Positions 8,248 through 16,648 of a stretch of 64,000 bases of DNA are shown piece by piece. The position numbers and the translations under genes are program-made. The notes below the pieces were generated by a model, which searched no databases, was not told where the DNA came from, and worked only from the letters and a program-made list of their open reading frames with translations. The DNA is taken from the NCBI RefSeq assembly GCF_005166025.1, contig NZ_CP028923.1:2482001-2546000 (forward strand), written 5' to 3'. Position 1 is the first letter of the stretch; each line of letters opens with the position of its first letter. Source of the stretch: Mangrovivirga cuniculi. GTDB lineage: Bacteria > Bacteroidota > Bacteroidia > Cytophagales > Cyclobacteriaceae.

Positions 8248-8667
8248 TTAATTATCTAACCTATAGTATTTTTGAACTGTTCTAAGCGGCCTGATTGCAA
8301 CGATCTCTTCAATAACTACCATCTTTGGGTCGTTGTGATCTTTATATACTACCCAGGATCCGATAGGTGCTGTAGCAAGAGCTTCATCACAATTTACCGG
8401 AGGCGGTTGCTGCCCGGCAGGTTCTCCCGGATACCATATTCTACAAGAGCCGGGCGGTGGCAAATGACCTTTTTCTATTCCTGTGGAGCTAAAATATAAC
8501 ACGCCGTCATCTTTAACATTGTCATGGTGCTCCGCTTCAGGATAACTGCCACCACCATATACACCTCCGCCAGAGCCGATTGTTCCATTCACCATCACTC
8601 CCAGAGAATTACATGAAGTGAAGATAAATACCACCAATAACAAAAATACCGATATAGAATATTTCAT
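8248..8667 (-). CDS. Lipoprotein with PPPGxCRxWYPGxPxGxQPPPxxC motif
   Basis: A 139-residue protein with a lipobox (FTSCN, Cys19), a Gly-rich linker (IGSGGGVYGGGS) and a compact domain whose core is PPPGSCRIWYPGEPAGQQPP followed by PVNCDEA, with two Cys that may form a disulfide. After it comes GSWVVYKDHNDPKMVVIEEI. The Pro/Cys signature recurs in exported proteins of several Gram-negative groups, but I know no defined function for it. It follows the upstream beta-helix lipoprotein by two bases, so the two are co-transcribed. Confidence 0.7.
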   Translation of the reverse strand: MKYSISVFLLLVVFIFTSCNSLGVMVNGTIGSGGGVYGGGSYPEAEHHDNVKDDGVLYFSSTGIEKGHLPPPGSCRIWYPGEPAGQQPPPVNCDEALATAPIGSWVVYKDHNDPKMVVIEEIVAIRPLRTVQKYYRLDN

Positions 8668-8669
8668 TA

Positions 8670-9476
8670 TTAAGGTAAGTTGTAGTTGTCTAGTAATACC
8701 GCATTTCCACTTGGTACAGTGACATCAGTACCATTAAAAATGTTTCTGATTAGTGAAATGCCATTTCCTGAAATGTTAGCATTATTAAATTCACAGAAAG
8801 AAGCAGAAAACTGGTTTCCATTTGTAGTAGTAAAGCCATTTACTGTAACACCACGCATTCTAACATTTGAGCCATTCACTGTTACATTTCCTGTAATAAT
8901 TGATTGAGATCCTTCTTCCTGATCCCAGTAACCAAAGATAATAACATCCGTAGCTGGTATAGATATATCACCTTCATAAATACCAGGATTCATAAATACA
9001 ATTGAGTTATCCTTAGAAACCGCATTAGTTAATTCAGTAGCATTGTTTACAAAAATAACATCGCCCCCTATTGGGTATCTTACAGGTGGAATTATTTGCA
9101 CAACTCCTGTGTCTGTGTAAGAAACTACAACATCATATAATTCTTTTTCCTGTATTACGTCGAAGCCGGTATTGCCTGTTGGGAATTCTAACGTGTTTGT
9201 TCCTGTTGGTAAACCTTTTATTACCGCCACACCAGTAGAATCTGTCGTTTCATTAGGAGCACCACTTGTTGTTATTAAAACACTGTCACGTTGAGTTGCT
9301 GATTTAATTGTCGTTGTTGATCCCTCATTAATCACTGGGTTAACTATTATGACTGCAGATGTTATCTGGCCAAAATCAGAACCACCTGCATTTGGTGTCT
9401 GACCTTCATCATCGCTGGAACATGAAGTTATAATCAGAATTAATAAAGCAAATAGATAAGTAAACCTTTTCATCAT
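8670..9476 (-). CDS. Lipoprotein with right-handed beta-helix domain
   Basis: A 268-residue protein with a lipobox (ITSCSS; the first two codons are both ATG, either may start). Residues about 25-130 resemble a carboxypeptidase-like or Ig-like beta domain. Residues 145-268 have the short repeating V-x-V-x-G-x-N rhythm of a parallel beta-helix (ITGNVTVNGSNVRMRGVTVN, then NANISGNGISLIRNIFNG), as in pectate-lyase-like proteins. No catalytic triad is visible, so binding or adhesion is as likely as cleavage. First gene of a two-gene leftward unit. Confidence 0.7.
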   Translation of the reverse strand: MMKRFTYLFALLILIITSCSSDDEGQTPNAGGSDFGQITSAVIIVNPVINEGSTTTIKSATQRDSVLITTSGAPNETTDSTGVAVIKGLPTGTNTLEFPTGNTGFDVIQEKELYDVVVSYTDTGVVQIIPPVRYPIGGDVIFVNNATELTNAVSKDNSIVFMNPGIYEGDISIPATDVIIFGYWDQEEGSQSIITGNVTVNGSNVRMRGVTVNGFTTTNGNQFSASFCEFNNANISGNGISLIRNIFNGTDVTVPSGNAVLLDNYNLP

Positions 9477-9610
9477 AAAAAATTAGTATTTTAAATGACA
9501 AACATAAACCTGTTCAAAGGAACAAAACATTTAAAGTTGAACAGGAACTTACAGGAAAAAGAAAGGAGGGCTTGATAAAACCACACGAAAAAATTCAATT
9601 GCATATAAAA

Positions 9611-9646
9611 TAAGCATAATCTGTTCTGATTATGCTTAAATTTTTT
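9611..9646. terminator. Terminator downstream of the arsenic operon
   Basis: TAAGCATAATC (9611-9621) pairs with GATTATGCTTA (9628-9638) around a six-base loop; T-rich tails follow on both strands. It lies just past the acr3 stop codon at 9661 and ends the leftward ars transcript. Confidence 0.75.
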
Positions 9647-9660
9647 ACTATTAAATATCA

Positions 9661-10710
9661 TTATGCCCCAATAGGCTTATCGTAATATTTCTTTTTGAAT
9701 CTGAAAGCTACATTTACCAGGGCGATTAATACCGGTACTTCAACCAATGGACCGATCACACCGGCAAATGCCTGGCCACTGTTTAATCCAAAAACCGCAA
9801 TGGCGACAGCGATGGCCAGTTCGAAGTTATTACCGGCAGCAGTAAATGCAATCGCTGCATTTTCATCATATTTCGCTCCCATAGCCTTACTAACAAAAAA
9901 GCCAATGATAAACATTAATACAAAGTAGATAAGTAATGGTACAGCAATCTTAAACACGTCCATCGGGATCTCAACAATCAGCTCACCTTTTAAGCTAAAC
10001 ATCAATACTATGGTAGCTAGTAATGCGATCAGGGTTATTGGTGATATTTTTGGTATAAAAACAGTATTGTACCATTCCTCACTTTTTAATTTTACCAGGA
10101 TCACCCTACTCAGAATACCGGCTAAAAATGGAATTCCAAGATAAATCATTACACTTTCTGCAATAGTTGCAATAGAAATCTCAATGACCGCTGAGTCAAA
10201 ACCAAAATAAGGTGGAAGTATTGTTATAAATATCCAGGCGTAAAAACTGTAAGCAAATACCTGGAAAATACTATTTAACGCTACTAGACCTGCACCATAT
10301 TCCTTTGATCCTTCCGCCAGATCATTCCATACTAATACCATGGCGATACATCTGGCTAATCCAATGAGAATAACACCAGTCATATACTCCGGACTATCAT
10401 GTAAAAATATAAGCGCCAGGGCAAACATTAAAACAGGACCAACGATCCAGTTCATTATTAGTGATATAGATAATATTTTAACGTTTTTAAATACTTTAGG
10501 AAGCAATTTATAGTTGACCTTGGCTAGCGGAGGATACATCATTAATATAAGCCCTATGGCTAATGGTATATTAGTTGTGCCACTATTCATTGAATTCACA
10601 TTTTCAGCAAATCCGGGAAAATAGTAACCTAATCCAACACCAATCAGCATAGCTGCCAGTATCCAGGTTGTCAGATTTTTATCTAAAAAATTAAGCTTCT
10701 TTTTAGCCAT
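9661..10710 (-). CDS. acr3: Arsenite efflux permease, ACR3 family
   Basis: A 349-residue inner-membrane protein with about ten hydrophobic segments. It carries the ACR3 signatures: the early [10 protein letters not shown] element (about 58-67), the helix with the essential Cys ([19 protein letters not shown], Cys121) and [16 protein letters not shown] with its conserved Glu near the C-terminus. It exports As(III), and perhaps Sb(III), using the proton motive force. It is the last gene of an arsR-arsM-arsC-acr3 operon, eight bases past arsC, so arsenate reduced by ArsC is handed to export. Length is normal for the family. Confidence 0.93.
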   Translation of the reverse strand: MAKKKLNFLDKNLTTWILAAMLIGVGLGYYFPGFAENVNSMNSGTTNIPLAIGLILMMYPPLAKVNYKLLPKVFKNVKILSISLIMNWIVGPVLMFALALIFLHDSPEYMTGVILIGLARCIAMVLVWNDLAEGSKEYGAGLVALNSIFQVFAYSFYAWIFITILPPYFGFDSAVIEISIATIAESVMIYLGIPFLAGILSRVILVKLKSEEWYNTVFIPKISPITLIALLATIVLMFSLKGELIVEIPMDVFKIAVPLLIYFVLMFIIGFFVSKAMGAKYDENAAIAFTAAGNNFELAIAVAIAVFGLNSGQAFAGVIGPLVEVPVLIALVNVAFRFKKKYYDKPIGA

Positions 10711-10718
10711 TGTAATTA

Positions 10719-11363
10719 TTAAAAAAGTTGTACAGGATTTTCTTCTACTCTTGAAAAAATATAAACCATTTCCAATGCTATTTGATCTGACCGCTCGGAA
10801 TAAACTTGTTGTTGACTATCTGTTCCATCGGATATTTTAGGATCCTCATATGTCAGGGCAATTCTACAGGTGGTTCCAGGGATGAACGGGCAGTCATTTT
10901 CTGCTGAACTACAAGTCATTATTGCAGCAAATTCCTCATTTGGATTGTGTTCATCATCGTAAGTTTTACTAAAACACGTTATTGGAGGCTGATCGTCAGA
11001 ATAATACAGTTCATACATTTCAGGCTCCTCATCGCCTTCGGGAATATGATCAACTACAAACCCTTTTTCTTTTAGAGCTTCTATAGCGGCCTTATTGAAT
11101 TCAGTAACCTCCGTACCTCCTGAAAAACAAGGTATGCGGCTGTCCATGTCCCTGTACGCGGCAGCTGTATTCGCCCATACCTGCGCCATTTGGCTTCTGC
11201 GGCTATTATGAGTACAGACAAATAGCAGCTTAGGTTTCATACCGGCTGTTTCGGTATGATTAATATAAGCTGCTATTTTATTTAATGTCTTTTTCCTGTC
11301 TTCACTGATCTCATCAAATCTCGTATTCAGATTAGTGATGTAATCATTGAGTGTCTTATACAT
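10719..11363 (-). CDS. arsC: Arsenate reductase, low-molecular-weight phosphatase type
   Basis: A 214-residue protein with the P-loop C-x5-R-S of the LMW-PTPase fold (Cys50 to Arg56, [16 protein letters not shown]). A second Cys pair, Cys151 and Cys158 ([14 protein letters not shown]), matches the Cys82/Cys89 relay of the thioredoxin-coupled S. aureus ArsC. It reduces As(V) to As(III) in the cytoplasm. About 40 extra N-terminal residues, helical and charged, precede the usual start; they are in frame and begin with the only well-placed ATG. It sits 22 bases after arsM and eight before acr3. Confidence 0.88.
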   Translation of the reverse strand: MYKTLNDYITNLNTRFDEISEDRKKTLNKIAAYINHTETAGMKPKLLFVCTHNSRRSQMAQVWANTAAAYRDMDSRIPCFSGGTEVTEFNKAAIEALKEKGFVVDHIPEGDEEPEMYELYYSDDQPPITCFSKTYDDEHNPNEEFAAIMTCSSAENDCPFIPGTTCRIALTYEDPKISDGTDSQQQVYSERSDQIALEMVYIFSRVEENPVQLF

Positions 11364-11385
11364 ATAGAGTGTTATTTATTAATAA

Positions 11386-12282
11386 TTAACAGCATGCTGA
11401 GCCTGGTTCACAGCAATCAGAATTTTTTTCACTGAAATCTTCAACAGTTAAATCAGCCAGATTTCTTTTAGTCTTATTCCCTCCTTTTTCACCGTAAACC
11501 GTTATACTATAGATACCCATAGATTTATTAAAGGTTTCAATATTTTCGACCGAAAGATACTTTTCTAGAATGTCTTTAGGAATATTTATGGGTTTTTGTT
11601 TCTGGATCTTAATATTTTTAAACCCTGTTTTTTCTATAAAACCCATATAATCGTCCTTATTTATTGCTCCAGATACACACCCAGCATACATTTCAGCATC
11701 TTGTTTTAGTTCATCAGGAAGATCTCCTTCCAGAACGATATCAGAAATGCTAAAATGTCCGGTATCTTTTAAGACTCTGAAAATCTCTTTAAATACTTTT
11801 TCTTTATCCGGCACCAGGTTAAGTACACAATTGCTCACGATTACATCGGCAACACTATCTGATACCGGCATATCCTCAATATCACCCTGTCTGAATTCAA
11901 CATTATTGAAATTAAGTTTTTCAGCGTTCATCCGGGCTTTAGCAATCATTTTCTCAGTAAAATCGATACCTATTACCTTCCCCATTTCTCCTGTTTCATG
12001 CCTTGCAACAAAACAGTCATTACCAGCTCCGGATCCAAGGTCAATCACTGTATCTCCCTTCTGGATCATGGCAAATTTAGTTGGCAGCCCACATCCGAGT
12101 CCAAGATCAGCATCCTGATTATAACCTCCAACTTCAGTATAATCATCAGTCATGATATTATATACTTCTTTTGATACATCAGTAGCACCGCAGCATGAAG
12201 CTGCATTTAATTCCTGTTCAGTATCAGCAATCTCACTGTATTTCTTTTTAACAATGTTTTTTATTTCTTCAGAGTTTTTCAT
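11386..12282 (-). CDS. arsM: Arsenite S-adenosylmethionine methyltransferase
   Basis: A 298-residue class I methyltransferase. Residues 60-66 (LGLGCGLP) and 80-89 (IDLGSGAGND) are the ArsM-specific and SAM-binding motifs; IGIDFTEKMI follows. The arsenic-binding cysteines Cys64, Cys152 (SNCVLNL) and Cys202 (AGCVSGA) are all in place, and Cys30-Cys31 near the N-terminus probably assist. The tail ends in DCCEPGSACC, a cysteine-rich appendage that could bind As(III). It methylates As(III), giving volatile or exported species. It is the second gene of the operon, 12 bases after arsR. Confidence 0.93.
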   Translation of the reverse strand: MKNSEEIKNIVKKKYSEIADTEQELNAASCCGATDVSKEVYNIMTDDYTEVGGYNQDADLGLGCGLPTKFAMIQKGDTVIDLGSGAGNDCFVARHETGEMGKVIGIDFTEKMIAKARMNAEKLNFNNVEFRQGDIEDMPVSDSVADVIVSNCVLNLVPDKEKVFKEIFRVLKDTGHFSISDIVLEGDLPDELKQDAEMYAGCVSGAINKDDYMGFIEKTGFKNIKIQKQKPINIPKDILEKYLSVENIETFNKSMGIYSITVYGEKGGNKTKRNLADLTVEDFSEKNSDCCEPGSACC

Positions 12283-12294
12283 TGTGAATTTTGT

Positions 12295-12624
12295 TTAGCA
12301 GCACTGATTATTTTCAAAATATTTATTAAAGAAACCGGATAGGGTTTCGCTTACTTCTTTCCATTTTACCGGGTTGATACAGTAATTCATTGAACTCCCT
12401 TCAACCGTTCCCTGGATGATGCCTGCAGATTTTAGTTCTTTAAGGTGTTGACTTATTGATGCCTGCGCCATTCCCAGTTCTTTTACCAGGTCACTATTTA
12501 TACATGCATTGACTTTTAACATGTGTTCTATAATAGCTATACGAGCAGGGTGAGCAAATACTTTAAGCGTATTTGCCAGTTCATTCTGTTTTTCGGTAAA
12601 AAGATCTGTTCTGGTTATACCCAT
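12295..12624 (-). CDS. arsR: ArsR-family arsenic-responsive repressor
   Basis: A 109-residue winged-helix repressor. I start at the ATG at 12622-12624 (MGITRTDLF); a longer frame would need a TTG. The helix-turn-helix is LVKELGMAQASISQHLKELK (about residues 46-65). Cysteines occur in KVNACINSDL, NYCIN and the terminal CC; a Cys pair plus one more Cys would make a trigonal As(III) site. It should repress the operon it heads and release on As(III). The box at 12637-12651, twelve bases upstream of the ATG, is a candidate operator. It is a paralogue of the ArsR gene at 58.8 kb. Confidence 0.9.
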   Translation of the reverse strand: MGITRTDLFTEKQNELANTLKVFAHPARIAIIEHMLKVNACINSDLVKELGMAQASISQHLKELKSAGIIQGTVEGSSMNYCINPVKWKEVSETLSGFFNKYFENNQCC

Positions 12625-12636
12625 AATTAAATTATT

Positions 12637-12651
12637 ATATAACAATATTAC
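12637..12651 (-). promoter_or_regulatory. Candidate ArsR operator
   Basis: On the minus strand this reads GTAATATTGTTATAT. It matches 13 of 15 bases of the element upstream of the second arsR gene (58601-58615, GTAATATTGCAATAT). It also overlaps TAATATTG, one base off the Bacteroidota -7 box TAnnTTTG. Its position right before arsR suits autorepression. Confidence 0.5.
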
Positions 12652-12754
12652 GATATCCTTATCATTAATGTTACCATTGCCTTCATTTTTCTTTAATATT
12701 ATTTTCGTTGTAAGTGTTTGAGTGGAATTAATTATGCTTATTTGTCGTCCGAAT

Positions 12755-12772
12755 TATTCTGCATGCAGAATA
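12755..12772. promoter_or_regulatory. Perfect 18-base palindrome upstream of an outer-membrane protein gene
   Basis: TATTCTGCATGCAGAATA is fully self-complementary with no spacer, as expected for an operator of a dimeric regulator. It ends 32 bases before the ATG of the gene at 12805 and overlaps TATATTTT (12771-12778), a possible -7 box. There is no T run, so a terminator is unlikely. Confidence 0.45.
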
Positions 12773-12804
12773 TATTTTTAATTAATAAACATATCTAGCT
12801 CATT

Positions 12805-13698
12805 ATGAATTTAAAAAACTTAATTACGGGTGCATTTTTATCAGCACTAATGCTTGTTGGGATTTCTACTGCTAACGCTCAGGAAACTTATGTCCGTGTT
12901 GGAGGTGGTTATACTTTTAAAAGCGGAAGCAGTCCTTATAATAATACGGATCCTATCGGCTTGTTAAACTCAGATGTTGAACCATCTATTGGTTTGACTA
13001 GCGATGGAGTTAATACAAATATAGAATCATTAGATGGAACTTTAGGAGTTGGTTTTAAAGGATTTATAGCTGTAGGTTACATGTTTAATGAAAATATAGG
13101 TGTAGATTTTGGTATTAATTATTTCCATGGAGAAAAGACAGAAACCGGATATTTTCAAACACCTATAGAAAATGCAAGTACCTATTCTTATATCCGGGGA
13201 ATAGATGTTGTGCCTTCTCTTGTTCTTTCTTTAGGTAAGGATGGATTAAATCCATATTCGAGAATTGGTTTAATCATTCCAGTAGCTGGTCAAATGAAAG
13301 CTGAAGGAACTAACCTGGATATTGATGATCAGAGATTAACTGAACTTGAAGGAGAAATTAATCCACAGTTCTCTGTCGGATTTTCAGGAGTTTTTGGTGT
13401 TAGTTACCCGGTTTCTGATAAGATGAGATTATTCGTGGAGACTGAAATAAAAGCTCTAAGCTTAAAAAGTAAAGATGCTTCAGTTACAAAATATACTGTA
13501 ACTGATTTAAGTTCTAATCAAGTAATATTTGGTTTAGATGATTTACCTACTGGCGCCAAGGAGTATGAATTTGAGGATGTTGCTCCTAATCCTGAAGAGC
13601 AACTTGAAAGTGATCCTAATACTCCTACAGTATTGCCTACTCAAAAGGTGAATGCTTCAGGGTTTGGATTTAATGCCGGATTGATTTTTACTTTATAA
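12805..13698 (+). CDS. Outer-membrane beta-barrel protein
   Basis: A 297-residue protein with a signal peptide (residues 1-25, ending ANAQ) and amphipathic barrel strands: YVRVGGGYTF at the start, GFIAVGYMFNENIGVDFGIN, VVPSLVLSLG, and a final strand GFNAGLIFTL. This is the OmpA/OmpW-like barrel plan. It is monocistronic: a strong terminator follows 22 bases past the stop. It is divergent from the arsenic operon, but I see no evidence for a role in arsenic handling. The palindrome at 12755-12772 may control it. Confidence 0.8.
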   Translation: MNLKNLITGAFLSALMLVGISTANAQETYVRVGGGYTFKSGSSPYNNTDPIGLLNSDVEPSIGLTSDGVNTNIESLDGTLGVGFKGFIAVGYMFNENIGVDFGINYFHGEKTETGYFQTPIENASTYSYIRGIDVVPSLVLSLGKDGLNPYSRIGLIIPVAGQMKAEGTNLDIDDQRLTELEGEINPQFSVGFSGVFGVSYPVSDKMRLFVETEIKALSLKSKDASVTKYTVTDLSSNQVIFGLDDLPTGAKEYEFEDVAPNPEEQLESDPNTPTVLPTQKVNASGFGFNAGLIFTL

Positions 13699-13720
13699 TA
13701 TTTCTCAAGGTAGGACATAA

Positions 13721-13750
13721 AAAAAGGCTCATCATTTTGATGAGCCTTTT
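13721..13750. terminator. Strong terminator between convergent genes
   Basis: AAAAGGCTCATCA (13722-13734) pairs with TGATGAGCCTTTT (13738-13750) around a three-base loop. A and T runs flank both sides, so it can serve the rightward barrel gene and the leftward lipoprotein gene. Confidence 0.9.
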
Positions 13751-13767
13751 GGTTAAATTACTGGAAT

Positions 13768-14208
13768 TTACATTTCATTAACTTCTTCTTCCATTTCAGC
13801 TTCCATGTTTTCCCAGCCTCTTTCAATATCGGCTAGTAATTCATTTGTGCCTTTTTTAAATTCCTGCCACTCCTCTTCTGTGGCATTTTCAAGGTCTTCA
13901 AGAGATTGGTTAATCTGAGCTCTTTCGTCTCTAAGTTCAGCTAATTCTTCTTCCATATCAGCCTCTGCTTCAGCTGAAGCATTTTCCATTTCAGCTTCCA
14001 TGTGTTCTATTCTCTGATCGATCTTATTCCCCCATTCCTGGAGATTATTTCTCATTTCATTTCTTTCTTCGTCAAATTCAGCCTCTGCTGCACTTACAGC
14101 TTCTTCTGTTTCTTCTTCGACGTTTTCACTAGTGTCTGTGTTCGCATTGCATCCCATTAATAACATACCTGAGATACATAGCATTGACATTGTTCTTAGT
14201 AGTAACAT
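13768..14208 (-). CDS. Acidic coiled-coil lipoprotein
   Basis: A 146-residue protein with a lipobox (LLMGCN, Cys20). The mature part is nearly all Glu, Ala, Met, Asn and Arg in heptad-like order (EMRNNLQEWGNKIDQRIEHM, MEEELAELRDERAQINQSLE), so it is one long coiled coil. It resembles the small helical envelope lipoproteins that link or space the outer membrane, though sequence identity to a named family is not visible. It lies 35 bases past the dps stop and may be co-transcribed with it, which would suggest a stress setting. Confidence 0.7.
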   Translation of the reverse strand: MLLLRTMSMLCISGMLLMGCNANTDTSENVEEETEEAVSAAEAEFDEERNEMRNNLQEWGNKIDQRIEHMEAEMENASAEAEADMEEELAELRDERAQINQSLEDLENATEEEWQEFKKGTNELLADIERGWENMEAEMEEEVNEM

Positions 14209-14243
14209 AGTGCTATTCAGTTAGATTATAATTGTTTCTGTTT

Positions 14244-14735
14244 TTAATTGCTTAAGAAAGCACTCCACATCCAGTGATCTTTTTCAAGATCAGCAACGAA
14301 TGATTTTAACATATCTTCTAATGCAGAGTCTCCTGCTTCTATGGCCGCATCTATTGCGTTATACATGAATCCATCAAGAATTTCCATATCCTTTTTGATC
14401 TCCATTACCATATCATGAGCTTTTAGATCCGTTCCAGTTTCTTTAATTTCACTCATTTCGAGAAATTCTTTCATAGTAGAAACAGGGATTTCTCCGTAAA
14501 CTCTTACTCTCTCAGCAATTTCATCGATATTTTCTTTTGCCTTATTATATTGAGCTTCGAACTTTTCATGAATATCAAAGAAGTCTCCACCTTTAACATT
14601 CCAGTGATAGTTTCTCAGCTTTTGATAATGCACATGATAATTTGCTGATAAAATATTCAATGCTTCAACTAATGGTTTAACATCAGCTTCTTTAAATCCG
14701 AGATTTTTATATTCTTTAGTTTTTGTAGTTTCCAT
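14244..14735 (-). CDS. dps: DNA-protecting ferritin-like protein Dps
   Basis: A 163-residue four-helix-bundle protein. The ferroxidase ligands are present with Dps spacing: His44 (RNYHWNVKG), His56 (FFDIHEKFE), then Asp71 and Glu75 (NIDEIAERV). The helix YHVHYQKLRNYHWN is the family signature. Dps forms a 12-mer that oxidises and stores iron using H2O2 and can coat DNA. The N-terminal tail has several Lys (TTKTKEYK), which fits DNA binding. It is transcribed alone or with the coiled-coil lipoprotein downstream. No OxyR or PerR site was identified. Confidence 0.93.
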   Translation of the reverse strand: METTKTKEYKNLGFKEADVKPLVEALNILSANYHVHYQKLRNYHWNVKGGDFFDIHEKFEAQYNKAKENIDEIAERVRVYGEIPVSTMKEFLEMSEIKETGTDLKAHDMVMEIKKDMEILDGFMYNAIDAAIEAGDSALEDMLKSFVADLEKDHWMWSAFLSN

Positions 14736-14761
14736 GCCTATACACTAGCAAAAAATATGAC

Positions 14762-14792
14762 AAAAGCCTTAGAGCTAATTCTAAGGCTTTTT
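14762..14792 (-). terminator. Terminator of the DoxX gene
   Basis: AAAAGCCTTAGA (14762-14773) pairs with TCTAAGGCTTTTT (14780-14792) around a six-base loop. On the minus strand the tail is TTTTGTCATATTTTTT, a good terminator after the DoxX-family gene. Confidence 0.85.
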
Positions 14793-14823
14793 ATAGTCTT
14801 TTTATTCTAATAATGTGGAATAT

Positions 14824-14845
14824 GTTCTACGAATTTGTGTAGAAC
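14824..14845. repeat. Inverted repeat just past the DoxX stop
   Basis: GTTCTAC (14824-14830) pairs with GTAGAAC (14839-14845) around an eight-base loop, between the DoxX stop codon at 14857 and the terminator at 14762-14792. There is no T tail; it may be a 3'-end stabilising hairpin. Confidence 0.4.
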
Positions 14846-14856
14846 CTATGACTATT

Positions 14857-15366
14857 TTATGCGTGTGTGTGAACTTGTTTCTTGCGTTTACTTATTTTCT
14901 TATCCTTCATTTTATGCCTGATATAATCAACAGAATATTTACCTGATCCGATAAACAAGAATATTAGCAAGAGTACAAGGGTGATAACGCTTAATTCGAG
15001 CTCACTTGAATTTCCAAAAAGATCATTTCTGTGTGGACTGTTTACAAAGAAGACAGCTCCCAGAAGAATTGGGATTTGGATAAGGGCCATAAATCTCGTG
15101 TAAAGACCAAAGGCTAATAAAGGCCCTCCCAATAGGTGAGCGAAGACAATGTAATGAGCAAGTGTAACTCCGGCAAAACTCAGATCCAGGCTATTTGTAA
15201 GATGCTGTAGCTGGTCTATGTTAGCCATAAATTGGAATCCTTTATAAGTAATAAATATACCTAATAAAGCACGAATGAATGAAAGCCAGGATGGGCGGTG
15301 ATCATCTGCCCATCTCTCAAGTTTTTGTAGTGTAGTCATGGCAGAATGGTTTTGTGGTTCTACCAT
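14857..15366 (-). CDS. DoxX-family membrane protein
   Basis: A 169-residue protein with about four hydrophobic segments: SFIRALLGIFITYKGFQF, AHYIVFAHLLGGPLLAFGLY, ALIQIPILLGAVFFV and VITLVLLLIFLFIGSG. The GGPLLAFGLYTR element is typical of DoxX/SURF4-like proteins. The C-terminus is short and basic. DoxX proteins are implicated in thiol or oxidative-stress tolerance in some species, but the reaction here is not known. The gene is 26 bases beyond the galactokinase stop, so they may share a transcript; a functional link is not evident. Confidence 0.75.
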   Translation of the reverse strand: MVEPQNHSAMTTLQKLERWADDHRPSWLSFIRALLGIFITYKGFQFMANIDQLQHLTNSLDLSFAGVTLAHYIVFAHLLGGPLLAFGLYTRFMALIQIPILLGAVFFVNSPHRNDLFGNSSELELSVITLVLLLIFLFIGSGKYSVDYIRHKMKDKKISKRKKQVHTHA

Positions 15367-15392
15367 TATATACGATGTTGATTTTCAAAAGG

Positions 15393-16550
15393 TTAAGCTA
15401 TCAGAGAAGTGCTGTTGGATATTCGTGCCTTATAAGCGATAAGTTTCTTGCCAAATTTCTTCTTATAAGCTTTCTTTACATCGTTGATCATCTCTTCAAC
15501 GTTACTCATTTTGACTAATGCAATTACGCAGCCGCCAAAACCCGTTCCCATCAATCTGGCACCTTTTATATTGTCATAATTTTTACTTTTCTCAACAAGA
15601 AAATCCAGTTCAGGACAGCTTACCTTGTATTTGTCTCTTAATCCATCATGTGAAGCATACATTTTTCTGCCAAATGCATCCCAGTCTTTTCTTCTTACAT
15701 CCCTGGCTGCTTCTTCTACTCTTTTTATTTCATCAACAATAAATGATGTTTTCTCATATAATGGAGGATACATCTTATTTTTAATCTTGTCCAGAGCTTC
15801 CGGAGTAAGGTCTCTTAGTGTTTTAACCTGAGGAATATATTTTTGAACTGTTTCAACAGCATCATCGCAAGCTTGTCTTCTGGCATTATATTCTGAACTG
15901 TTCAGATCGAGCTTAATCTGGGTATCGAACAGTACAAACCTGAAAGAAGACATTTCTAATTCCAGGTGTTCATGATATAAGTTTTTGCAATCCAGGTAAA
16001 TTATATGGTTTGCTACACTAAATAAGTTAGCAAACTGATCCATATAGGTTCTGTTAAGTCCCATAAATTCTTTATCGGCTTTATGGGTAATAGAAAGATG
16101 ATCTCTTTTACTTAAACCTAATTCAAAAATCCGGTCTAATCCGAATGACAGGCCACATTCCAGGGCAGTACTGGAGGATAATCCTGCACAAGCAGGCAAG
16201 TCGCCACCAAAAACAAGATCAAATCCCCCGATTTTCTCACCATTTCTTTTGAATTGATCTATCACTCCTAATAGAAAGTTGGCCCATTCCTTTTTATGGT
16301 TTTTTTCTATTTTATTTATATTAAATGTAATGCGTTCATTTCTATCTGCAGCAAGGATATTTACCTCATCAGTATTGTTTTTACCAATGCCAAAAGTAAT
16401 ACCAAAATCTATTGCTGCTGGCATTACCAACCCTGCGTTGTAATCAGTATGATCTCCTAATAAGTTGATTCTTCCCGGAGAATATAAAAAAGTAGCTTTT
16501 GATTCAAACTGCTGGTAATATAAGTTTCTGATTCTAGATAAATCTGCCAT
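15393..16550 (-). CDS. galK: Galactokinase
   Basis: A 385-residue GHMP kinase. The galactose-binding signature GRINLLGDHTDYN is at 26-38, the ATP loop GDLPACAGLSSSTALECG at about 115-132, and the third motif GARLMGTGFGGCVIALV at about 330-346. It phosphorylates alpha-D-galactose at C1 in the Leloir pathway. Normal length. No galT or galE lies nearby, so the pathway is dispersed here. The only neighbour that reads the same way is DoxX. Confidence 0.95.
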   Translation of the reverse strand: MADLSRIRNLYYQQFESKATFLYSPGRINLLGDHTDYNAGLVMPAAIDFGITFGIGKNNTDEVNILAADRNERITFNINKIEKNHKKEWANFLLGVIDQFKRNGEKIGGFDLVFGGDLPACAGLSSSTALECGLSFGLDRIFELGLSKRDHLSITHKADKEFMGLNRTYMDQFANLFSVANHIIYLDCKNLYHEHLELEMSSFRFVLFDTQIKLDLNSSEYNARRQACDDAVETVQKYIPQVKTLRDLTPEALDKIKNKMYPPLYEKTSFIVDEIKRVEEAARDVRRKDWDAFGRKMYASHDGLRDKYKVSCPELDFLVEKSKNYDNIKGARLMGTGFGGCVIALVKMSNVEEMINDVKKAYKKKFGKKLIAYKARISNSTSLIA

Positions 16551-16598
16551 TACATACTATTTTTAAAAAGAGCACTAATATAATTTAGACAATGCAAT

Positions 16599-16635
16599 AA
16601 AAAAAGGGTGACGATTGATCGTCACCCTTTTTTTA
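16599..16635 (-). terminator. Strong terminator of the gyrA-TPR unit
   Basis: GGGTGACGAT (16606-16615) pairs with ATCGTCACCC (16618-16627) around a two-base loop; runs of seven or more A and T flank both sides. It follows the stop of the leftward TPR gene by 14 bases. Confidence 0.92.
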
Positions 16636-16648
16636 TTTTGCCATCAAA

